Assembly: GCA_014379065.1 (NCBI GenBank)
Contig: JACMMM010000199.1
Location: forward strand, 1-10,674
Direction: 5' to 3'
DNA length: 10,674 bases
Origin: Saprospiraceae bacterium
Lineage (GTDB): Bacteria; Bacteroidota; Bacteroidia; Chitinophagales; Saprospiraceae
Position 1 is the first letter of the stretch, and each line of letters opens with the position of its first letter. Shown here one piece after another: positions 1-6,684 of the stretch. The translations under genes were made by a program, and so were the position numbers. The notes under the pieces were generated by a model. That model saw only the letters and a program-made list of their open reading frames with translations. It was not told where the DNA came from and ran no database searches.

Positions 1-3000
1 CACTCGCGTTTGGAATATCGTTGTCAACGGTAATGTTGGCAATGTCTGTATGGGTACACCCAAATGCATTACTTACCAGCAGGGTGTACGCTCCGGCCTG
101 ATCGCTTGTCAATTGTGCAAACGTGTCGAGCAGCACCCCGGCAAGCGTCCAACTGTAATGAACGCCATTACCCAGTGTGGTGCCCGGTCCTCCCAATGAA
201 GCCAGGTCCTGGTGGCAATCAAGGAGTTGATCTGGCCCGGCATCTGCAACCGGGCTGGGATGTATCGTGACGGTAACGGTCGTCGATTGACTGAGACAAG
301 GCGCTGCGGCTTGCAGGGAATAGCGGAAGGTGTAAGTGCCCGCAATTTGGCCATTGGTATTGAAGCTTCCGGTATTCTTATCAAAAGCCCCTAAACTGGA
401 TGGGAAAACAGATGTCTCCCCCCATGTCCCCCCTGCATCTTCACCGCTGATCAAGTTTCCAAGCTGAATGAACTGCGATTGGCCAGCGCATAATGTTACG
501 GGAGCGTTGGCGGCACCTGCATTAACTGGCTGGTTAACTGTTACCGTTACACTAGTATTCAGGTTGACAGAACAGGTCGGCAGACTGCCATCGCTTACCG
601 TCAATAAGGTATAAGTCGTGGTCGTTTGTGGGCTGACGGTTATGGGAATAGCTTGTGGGTTTGCAATGGTCAATGGACTGGGTGTGCCGCTGCCATCGTC
701 GTAGCTCAGCGCAAGTGGGAATGTACCTGTGCCATTGATATTCAGCACCGTACTACCGCCATTGCAAATGCTTGCATCGCCGGTTATACTGGCAGAAGGC
801 ATTGCTTTCCATTGAATGGGGGTGCCTGGTGCAACATTCAAACAAGGATCGTTCGGATCAATACCAGTACCTGATCCGTTTCCGGCGATGGCAGAAATAT
901 AATAGGTGACACCGGTTTGCAGCCCCGGGCCAAAGGCGAATACGGGTTGGCTATTCGTTGCAAAAACCGTTCCCATAGAGGCTCCAGCCTGGTCGTGCAG
1001 GATGAATTGAACAGCATCGTCACCATCGAGGGTGGCATCGTTGTTCCAGATCGCGGTAGCAGGTAAATCGGCGCAAAACAGTAATGGATTGGTAACCATG
1101 GTTCCCGCATTGGTAGCGCAATTACAATGGAAAGTACCCGTGATTACGGGAGACAAGCAACCGAAAGCATCTTTGACAGTAAAAGAATAACTGCCGTCGT
1201 TGGGCAAAAGCGCAGAAGAAAAAGAGTTGCCTGTAAATGAACCATTCAGGCCCGTTGCGGTATAGTTGGGCGTTCCATTGTTGATCGTAAAACTTAGGGT
1301 GTAGCCAGTGTTGGTACTATTGCAAGTCGGTGTAAGGGCTGTTACGGAAGGATTACTTCGTAAATCTACCTGAACCTCGTCAAAAGCGTTGCATATCCCA
1401 TTCGTCAGCGTCCAACGAAAAACATAAGTGCCGGCCGTTGGTGCAGCGATACCACTTATGGGATTTTGATTGTTGCTGAAAGTGGCAGTACTCGGACCAG
1501 ACACCTGTGTCCAGGTTCCGGAAAACATCCCCTGAGCGGCAGCCATATTTGCAGTGAGTCCGCATAACGCGAAATCAATGCCAGCATTCGGTGTCGGATT
1601 TTGTAAAAAGACAATAGGCTGTCCCGGTGAAACGGAAAAACACGGGTCGTTCGGATCGGGGAACCCATTCAGGTTATTGCCTGCAACAACGGAAATGTAG
1701 TAGGTCGTTCCAAAAGACAAAGCAGCCCAATAACCGAAGGTTCCGCTGAGGTTTTGAGAAAGCACCGTCCCCAAGGCAGGGCCAGATCCGGTATGCAGCA
1801 CATAGGCGCCCACATCATCTGTATCCAGCGTTTGGCCACTTAGGAACTGTACGCTAATAGAATCAGACTGGCAGGCGGTGATGGGTGTTTGGTTTACTTG
1901 CCCGGCATTGGTAGCACAATTGCAGGCAAATGATCCGCTTATATTGGTGGAAGTACAGCCATTGCCATCTGTAATGACAAAATTATAGCTGCCTCCACTG
2001 GGTATGGGTGCTGAAGTAAACAAGGTTCCTGCAACCGGCTGGCTATTTACAGTAAAAGGCGCCTGTCCGGTGCTTATGTCAAAAATGACCGTGAATTGTT
2101 GGTTGGCGCCATCACAGATCAAGGCAGGCAAACCTGCTACCGGGGAGTCATAAAAATGGAGCAACACATCGTCGGTATTTTGGCATCCGTTGTTCGTTAC
2201 CGTAAGCGTAAGGGTATAAGCGCCGAGCGTGTTTGCGGTGACGGCAGTGGAGGCGTTTTGCGGGCTTGTAATACTGGCGCTTCCTCCGGGTGGGGCGCTC
2301 GTTACCGACCACAAACCAGTGCCTGCCGGGATGTTTCCAGTGACCACAAGTCCTGACCCGCAAACGGAAACATCCAGACCTGCATCCGCGATGGGGTTGT
2401 CGTAAAAGATCACAGGTTGGCCTGGCGTAACGGATAAACATGGGTCGGTCAGATCAGGCAGCCCGTTCAGGTTATTCCCCACTACAAACGATATATAGTA
2501 GGTGGTTCCGTAAACCATGCCGTTTATTAAACTGAAAATGCCGCTTGTGTTTTCATCTAAGATGGTACCCAAACTTGCTCCTGAACCCGTATGCAGCACA
2601 AAAGCGCCAATATCATCCGCATCGAAGTTACTGCCCTGTGCCGGCTGGGCAGTTACGGAGTTGCCAGGGCAAGCGCTGAGCAGTTGCTGGTTCATGGAAC
2701 CGGCATTGGTGGCACAATTACAATTGAATACCCCGGTGATGGCAGCTGAAACACACCCATTTGAATCCGTTATACTGAAAGAATAAGATTGTCCATTGGG
2801 AATAGGATTGGAAGTGAAAATCCCATTCGTGATGCTGCCCCCAGGTATTGTGTATGGGGCCGCGCCGCCGGTGACCGGAAATGTGACAGTGAAATTTTGA
2901 TTGGTACCATCGCAGGTAATCTGTTTCATTCCGCCAAGGGGGGCAGCATTGAAGGCAACCTGCACGGTATCCAGGTCGCTGCAAATAGCATTGATTTCTT

Positions 3001-5494
3001 TCCACTGAAATTGATAAACACCATTGGAATCAACCCCCACCATGCTATTTATAATAGAATCGTTGCTAAAAATGGCGGTACCTGGGCCGGAAATGCTCGT
3101 CCAGACTCCCGTACTACCTACAATACTATTTGCTGCGGCGAGGTTTACACTAATGCCACATAAGGCAGTATCAACACCCGCATTGGCCAACGGCTGGGCA
3201 AAAACGGTCACCGGAAAACACTGTTGCAGTCCTGCGCCGCAGCCATTTAAGCCCTGCACACAGACATTCCCGCCTGGCGCAACCGTCCATCGCACCACGA
3301 TGGCGGTGCTATCCTGACCGGAAAGGATGGTCGCACCTGCCGGAACTGTCCATGAATACCCGGTCGCGGTACTGAGCACCGGAATGGTGTATGACCCTGT
3401 GGTGCCTGCACAAAGCATACTATCCCCACTGATGAGGGCCAAGCCAGGAACCGAGTTTATAGTTACCACCAAACAGCTTTGCCCCCCTGGGCCGCAAGCA
3501 TTGGTGGCGGTGGCACAAACGCTGCCCGATGTTTGCAGGCTATCCCAACGCACCTGAATGGTATCGGTACCATTGCCACTCAAAATGCTACCACCCAGCA
3601 CCTGCCAATTAAAACTGCTTATACCTAAAATGGTATCCGCAATCATATAGGTCGCGATGGAATCTTTGCAAACCTGTGGAATACCTGATATAATAGGCGG
3701 CGACGGGGCATTGATCACTTCTACGTTGATGCATTTAGCCTGACTGGACCCACAAATATTATCAGCGGTTACGCAAATGTCGCCGCCCATATTATTGTTC
3801 CACTGCACCATAATGGAGCTGCTTCCCTGCCCGGAAACAATCAGGACGCCGCTTGGAACCGTCCAGGTATAAGTGCTGGCATTGGGGTCGGGCATAACGG
3901 AATATTGCTGGTTGATACCCATACATATCAGGCTATCCCCTATAATTCCAGGTGCATTTGGAACCGCACCGCTGGAGCTAACGGTTACGACGGCTGAATC
4001 ACAGCAGGAAGCGCCTGCAACGGTCCGGCACACCACCAAACTGTAATCTCCGGGGGCTGCTGCAGTAGCATTCATCAAATTATTGGCGCCACTGATGCTT
4101 CCTCCGTTGCTGGCTGTCCATAAATAGGTAGTGCCTACACCCGTGGTGGAGCCAAGTCCGGAAAGTTGTACGGTAGGTTGGGAGCAAGTAATCATTGGCG
4201 GCGGTTGAATGACCGCAGCAATGCTAATGACCGTCAAATTCAGGCTAAGCAAGCTGTCACAACCTACTGCATTCATGAGGGTCAGCTGATAAAGCCCTGT
4301 GTTACAAGCGTCTGGAAAGCTCGGATTGCTGGAGCAGGAACCGGTGCAAATAGTTTCGGTTAGGGATCGAAACGAGGGTGCATTTACCGTAAGATGTAAA
4401 TTAGCATTGTAGTGGCACCCATTGGCATCCATCTGATCTACAGTATAATCACCCGTCTGACAAAAAAATTGTCCCAGATAATCATAGCAAGAAGGGGAGC
4501 AGATTGTTGCGCTTTCATCCACATCAGGAGGGATAGGGTAAATGGTTACCCCCACACAATTGGTGCTGACATTCCCGCAAAATGGGGGTGTGTTAGAGTT
4601 TAACTGATTGGTTAATTGCGTTACAGTCAGCATACCATTGATCACGGGCAATAGGTTTTCATGCGCCGTCAGGTAAGAAATCCCGCAAACCGTGTAGTTT
4701 CCGGAAGGCAAGTTGCTCAAATCTGGAATATCAGCAATATCCAGGATAACGCCACCATTGCCTGCAATCACATAAGCATAGGAATATTCCGCACTTGGCG
4801 GAGGAATTGCTGGTGACTGGTAAGTGGGCGGTAGATTTAAAATCAAATTCTGAGAGCCCGGGCACTCCTGAATATCACTCTGTAGGAGCGCGCCCGCATC
4901 GGCTACGCAGGATACACAGTTGATACCACTAGGGTCGCAAAAGATAATTTCATAGTCGTACAAATTTCCAACATCATTTGCCTGCCCATCGGTCACGGTA
5001 AGCACCCAATTGCCATCCACTGGCCCAGTGAAGTTCCCTAAGCAGCCAGCAAAAGGATAATAACTCCCGGTATAATTGTTGTTGCCCCCCCAGTTTTGAT
5101 TGTTATGCCACTGGTCGGTAAATCCAGGATCTGGCATTGCACCGCCACCACAAGGAACAAAGGAGATATCCCAGTCGGTACCGGTATTGCCCATATTCGT
5201 ACAAAATTGCCCGATAGGACCCACCAGCGTTATTGTTTGACCAGAGGGCGAGGTTAGGGTAATCGTAATATCGCAAATGGCGGTATGGTCAAAGTGAATG
5301 TTGACCCCACAGACCCCCTGGCCGTTTTGTCCAAGGGTAGGATTATCTGCCCCTTGAATGTTTATATTAAAATCTCCTACAAAGAGATCCTGCATAAATT
5401 GTGGGCAATTGGTACATTCACAAGCCTGTGCATTCAGGGAATTCAGAGCAAAAGCATATGTGGCTGCGAAAAGTAATATAGTACGAATTAGCAT
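1..5494 (-). CDS. Giant secreted multidomain protein (signal peptide, P-domain, PKD-like repeats), 3' end outside window
   Basis: The frame stays open from an ATG at 5494 to the left edge, giving at least 1,831 residues. Only spot translations were checked for stops, and these fit a continuous frame. The N-terminus (MLIRTILLFAATYAFAL...) is a signal peptide, probably cut near residues 22-24. It does not fit a lipobox although Cys25 follows closely. Residues ~38-186 resemble the proprotein-convertase P-domain (PF01483), with ITLTSPSG near 75-85 and GNWVLTVTDG followed by GNLYDYEIIFC at the end. Residues ~190-325 are an extracellular beta-type domain. Two four-Cys modules lie at 332-360 and 383-412. 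After a PKD-like segment, three PKD_6-like domains start near 512, 597 and 685. From ~770 a composite ~266-residue repeat follows, then more PKD-like domains to the edge. Proteins of this build in Saprospiraceae usually end in a T9SS sorting domain; here that end is off-window. A surface adhesin or secreted matrix protein is inferred; no enzymatic domain is visible. Confidence 0.9.
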   Translation of the reverse strand, partial: MLIRTILLFAATYAFALNSLNAQACECTNCPQFMQDLFVGDFNINIQGADNPTLGQNGQGVCGVNIHFDHTAICDITITLTSPSGQTITLVGPIGQFCTNMGNTGTDWDISFVPCGGGAMPDPGFTDQWHNNQNWGGNNNYTGSYYPFAGCLGNFTGPVDGNWVLTVTDGQANDVGNLYDYEIIFCDPSGINCVSCVADAGALLQSDIQECPGSQNLILNLPPTYQSPAIPPPSAEYSYAYVIAGNGGVILDIADIPDLSNLPSGNYTVCGISYLTAHENLLPVINGMLTVTQLTNQLNSNTPPFCGNVSTNCVGVTIYPIPPDVDESATICSPSCYDYLGQFFCQTGDYTVDQMDANGCHYNANLHLTVNAPSFRSLTETICTGSCSSNPSFPDACNTGLYQLTLMNAVGCDSLLSLNLTVISIAAVIQPPPMITCSQPTVQLSGLGSTTGVGTTYLWTASNGGSISGANNLMNATAAAPGDYSLVVCRTVAGASCCDSAVVTVSSSGAVPNAPGIIGDSLICMGINQQYSVMPDPNASTYTWTVPSGVLIVSGQGSSSIMVQWNNNMGGDICVTADNICGSSQAKCINVEVINAPSPPIISGIPQVCKDSIATYMIADTILGISSFNWQVLGGSILSGNGTDTIQVRWDSLQTSGSVCATATNACGPGGQSCLVVTINSVPGLALISGDSMLCAGTTGSYTIPVLSTATGYSWTVPAGATILSGQDSTAIVVRWTVAPGGNVCVQGLNGCGAGLQQCFPVTVFAQPLANAGVDTALCGISVNLAAANSIVGSTGVWTSISGPGTAIFSNDSIINSMVGVDSNGVYQFQWKEINAICSDLDTVQVAFNAAPLGGMKQITCDGTNQNFTVTFPVTGGAAPYTIPGGSITNGIFTSNPIPNGQSYSFSITDSNGCVSAAITGVFNCNCATNAGSMNQQLLSACPGNSVTAQPAQGSNFDADDIGAFVLHTGSGASLGTILDENTSGIFSLINGMVYGTTYYISFVVGNNLNGLPDLTDPCLSVTPGQPVIFYDNPIADAGLDVSVCGSGLVVTGNIPAGTGLWSVTSAPPGGSASITSPQNASTAVTANTLGAYTLTLTVTNNGCQNTDDVLLHFYDSPVAGLPALICDGANQQFTVIFDISTGQAPFTVNSQPVAGTLFTSAPIPSGGSYNFVITDGNGCTSTNISGSFACNCATNAGQVNQTPITACQSDSISVQFLSGQTLDTDDVGAYVLHTGSGPALGTVLSQNLSGTFGYWAALSFGTTYYISVVAGNNLNGFPDPNDPCFSVSPGQPIVFLQNPTPNAGIDFALCGLTANMAAAQGMFSGTWTQVSGPSTATFSNNQNPISGIAAPTAGTYVFRWTLTNGICNAFDEVQVDLRSNPSVTALTPTCNSTNTGYTLSFTINNGTPNYTATGLNGSFTGNSFSSALLPNDGSYSFTVKDAFGCLSPVITGTFHCNCATNAGTMVTNPLLFCADLPATAIWNNDATLDGDDAVQFILHDQAGASMGTVFATNSQPVFAFGPGLQTGVTYYISAIAGNGSGTGIDPNDPCLNVAPGTPIQWKAMPSASITGDASICNGGSTVLNINGTGTFPLALSYDDGSGTPSPLTIANPQAIPITVSPQTTTTYTLLTVSDGSLPTCSVNLNTSVTVTVNQPVNAGAANAPVTLCAGQSQFIQLGNLISGEDAGGTWGETSVFPSSLGAFDKNTGSFNTNGQIAGTYTFRYSLQAAAPCLSQSTTVTVTIHPSPVADAGPDQLLDCHQDLASLGGPGTTLGNGVHYSWTLAGVLLDTFAQLTSDQAGAYTLLVSNAFGCTHTDIANITVDNDIPNAS
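1127..1924 (-). repeat. 798-bp tandem repeat, second full copy (residues 1191-1456)
   Basis: This copy has the same three-part layout as the one before it: CNCATNAG, VLHTGSG, TTYYISVVAGNN, DPC; then a PKD-like domain beginning PNAGIDFALCG; then CNSTNTGYTLSF. The His codon of the LHTG/LHDQ motif lies at 995-997, 1793-1795 and 2591-2593, again spaced 798 bp. The last third is less regular, because the CNSTN motif is 792 bp rather than 798 bp from its counterpart, so balanced indels have occurred. Only the first of the three domains is repeated after it, at about 830-1126, followed by unrelated PKD-like sequence. Confidence 0.83.
1925..2722 (-). repeat. 798-bp tandem repeat, first full copy (residues 925-1190 of the giant protein)
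   Basis: This unit begins at the CNCATNAG motif (Cys925). It encodes three parts in order: a ~120-residue domain with VLHTGSG, TTYYIS and a DPC motif; a PKD-like domain starting IADAGLDVSVCG; and a ~70-residue domain starting CDGANQQFTV and ending at the next CNCATNAG. Anchor motifs lie exactly 798 bp from the equivalents in the next copy (the gcattggt anchor at 2703 versus 1905; the gtatgcagcac anchor at 2589 versus 1791). The copies have diverged clearly at both DNA and protein level. A partial unit (PKD-like plus CDGTNQNFTV domains) precedes it at about 2723-3190. Confidence 0.85.
4259..4501 (-). repeat. Two tandem four-cysteine modules in the giant protein
   Basis: Two adjacent modules share the spacing C-x3-C-x8/9-C-x14-C. 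The first has Cys332, 336, 345 and 360, and the second Cys383, 387, 397 and 412. Each ends in an NGC/VGC step followed by a strand of the form NLxLTV. The period is about 51 residues. Such G-Y-x(n)-GC-D-S-x-L-x-LTV modules recur in large Bacteroidota surface proteins. Disulfide bonding after export is likely but inferred. Confidence 0.7.
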
Positions 5495-5722
5495 CGGATC
5501 AGGTTAAAAGGTTGAGTATTTTGAGAAGAGCATTGGCATGGCTCCATACATTATACGAGAGTCATGCTGGCCTCAAAACGCTGTAAGATCTCTCTCAAAA
5601 GGCAACTGCTGTCACCCAAAGGTAACGCTTTGGGAAAAGATTCGGAGTCCATTATTGACTGGACAAGATAAGCGCCTAGACTGCAGTATTTTTTTTTATC
5701 CACTACCTTTAACCCCAAAATT
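5495..5722. other. Divergent intergenic region between the giant-protein gene and truA
   Basis: These 228 bp must carry the minus-strand promoter of the giant gene and the plus-strand promoter of truA. An ATG-started frame at 5538-5798 shows no protein-like features and overlaps truA in another frame, so it is not called. Visible items are a perfect inverted repeat (5615-5634), a minus-strand TACCTTTG (5617-5624) and a plus-strand TACCTTTA (5704-5711), both resembling the Bacteroidota -7 element TAnnTTTG, and a run of nine T (5689-5697). Neither -7-like box has a TTG at the usual -33 spacing, so neither is a firm promoter. Confidence 0.6.
5615..5634. promoter_or_regulatory. Perfect 7-bp inverted repeat, candidate operator or hairpin
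   Basis: CCCAAAG at 5615-5621 is matched by CTTTGGG at 5628-5634 around a 6-nt centre. A minus-strand -7-like TACCTTTG (5617-5624) lies inside it, about 120 bp before the giant-gene start. No T-tract follows on either strand, so a terminator is unlikely. It could be a protein-binding site that covers the promoter, or a leader hairpin. This is inference from position and symmetry. Confidence 0.35.
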
Positions 5723-6529
5723 ATCAAACGCTACTTCTTCCATATCGCCTACAATGGGCTCAACTATCACGGCTGGCAGCGGCAGCCCAATGCATTGACC
5801 GTACAGGAAGTCATAGAAGGCGTTTTAAAAAAGATCCTGAAAACGCCTACTTCTATCATCGGCTGCGGGCGAACAGACGCAGGCGTCCACGCCAGTCAGT
5901 ATTTTTTTCATGCAGATTTGGAAGAAACGGCTGTGGATGAACTGCTGTTTAAGCTCAACCGTACCCTGCCACCGGATATCACTGTTTTTGACATCATTCC
6001 AGTCTCCGATAAGGCAAATGCTCGTTTTGATGCCGTACAGCGCAGCTATGATTATTTTATTCATTTGCGAAAGGACCCTTTTTTGCAGGCCAGCAGCGCG
6101 CTCTATGCGGGAATGGATCTGGATATTGATTCCATGAAAGCTGCCGTGAAATTGCTACCGCAATACGAGGATTATTACGCTTTTTGCAAATCGCCCGCAA
6201 AATTTGAACATACGATCTGCCGGGTCAGCGCCGCCCATTTGTGGGTAGATAAAAGCGGGGAACGCCTTCGGTTTCAAATCAACGCCAACCGGTTTTTAAC
6301 TGGCATGATACGGATAATTGTAGGCCGCTTGTTGGAGATTGGCACAGGAAGGATGAGCCTGGAAGATTTTGAAGGCCACCTGCGCGACAAAAAGACGCCG
6401 CGTATAATTAATGGAGCACATCCTCAGGGACTTTATTTGACGAAGGTGGTGTATCCTTATCTTGAGTTGCCACAACAGACAATGTTTTCGGAGCTGTTTG
6501 GGGATGAACGGGTTGAGTATTGGGTTTGA
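5723..6529 (+). CDS. truA: tRNA pseudouridine(38-40) synthase TruA, non-canonical start codon
   Basis: TruA isomerises uridines 38, 39 and 40 in the anticodon arm of many tRNAs in the cytoplasm. The catalytic motif GCGRTDAGVHASQ holds the nucleophilic Asp (codon 5876-5878). FCKSPAKFEHTICRV, INANRFLTGMIRIIVGRLLEIG and HPQGLYL near the C-terminus are family hallmarks. The family N-terminus is present, as the codons from 5726 read KRYFFHIAYNGLNYHGWQRQPN. No ATG, GTG or TTG occurs in frame between the stop at 5669 and this conserved block. The first in-frame TTG (5795) is an internal Leu, and using it would delete this block. I place the start at ATC 5723, where homologues usually have Met; ATT 5720 is an alternative. 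The length is then 268 residues, normal for TruA. A real rare start or a base error (ATC for ATG) would both explain this. The hydrolase gene follows 155 bp after the likely stop. Confidence 0.93.
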   Translation: MKRYFFHIAYNGLNYHGWQRQPNALTVQEVIEGVLKKILKTPTSIIGCGRTDAGVHASQYFFHADLEETAVDELLFKLNRTLPPDITVFDIIPVSDKANARFDAVQRSYDYFIHLRKDPFLQASSALYAGMDLDIDSMKAAVKLLPQYEDYYAFCKSPAKFEHTICRVSAAHLWVDKSGERLRFQINANRFLTGMIRIIVGRLLEIGTGRMSLEDFEGHLRDKKTPRIINGAHPQGLYLTKVVYPYLELPQQTMFSELFGDERVEYWV

Positions 6530-6684
6530 AGCCTATAGACAGATGTCATCATTACGATGTAATTTTGTCAGCCGTTTAGAGCATGTTGGGGCTTTTCCCG
6601 CTGGGCCAAAAACGACTCTTATCCTTGGAATGTCTCCCTATCTTTCAAGGACAACCGACTTCAATTATTTTAAAATCAATACGA
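6530..6684 (+). other. Gap between truA and the hydrolase gene
   Basis: These 155 bp hold no clear gene. A -7-like TATCTTTC lies at 6639-6646, but the nearest TTG (6625-6627) is only 11 bp upstream, too close for the Bacteroidota -33 element. There is a weak 5-bp inverted repeat, CCTTG with CAAGG, around it. The 3' part is A/T-rich up to the ATG. The gene may have its own promoter here or be read through from truA. Confidence 0.4.

Noticed and set aside
2789..3163. Plus-strand 124-codon frame and many similar frames inside both giant genes
   Set aside because: They lie opposite continuous minus-strand coding sequence with clear domain repeats, have odd composition and no recognisable motifs; they are antisense shadows.
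830..3190. Regular repeats considered as a CRISPR array or DNA satellite
   Set aside because: The units are 798 bp, encode repeated protein domains in frame, and are diverged; there are no short identical repeats with unique spacers.
5689..5697. Run of nine T as a phase-variation tract for truA
   Set aside because: It lies before the truA coding part, no upstream ATG frame yields a plausible N-terminus after slippage, and truA is a housekeeping gene.
5538..5798. Plus-strand open frame of 86 codons before truA
   Set aside because: It covers the divergent promoter region and the true N-terminal coding part of truA in another frame, and the translation has no protein-like character.
5795..6529. 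truA starting at TTG 5795
   Set aside because: This TTG is the Leu of the conserved NALTVQEV stretch; starting there removes the conserved HIAYNG...HGWQRQP segment needed by the family.
6583..6684. Upstream ATG giving the hydrolase a 34-residue extension
   Set aside because: The extension has no signal-peptide or domain character and runs through likely promoter sequence; ATG 6685 is closer to the recognisable domain. Not excluded.
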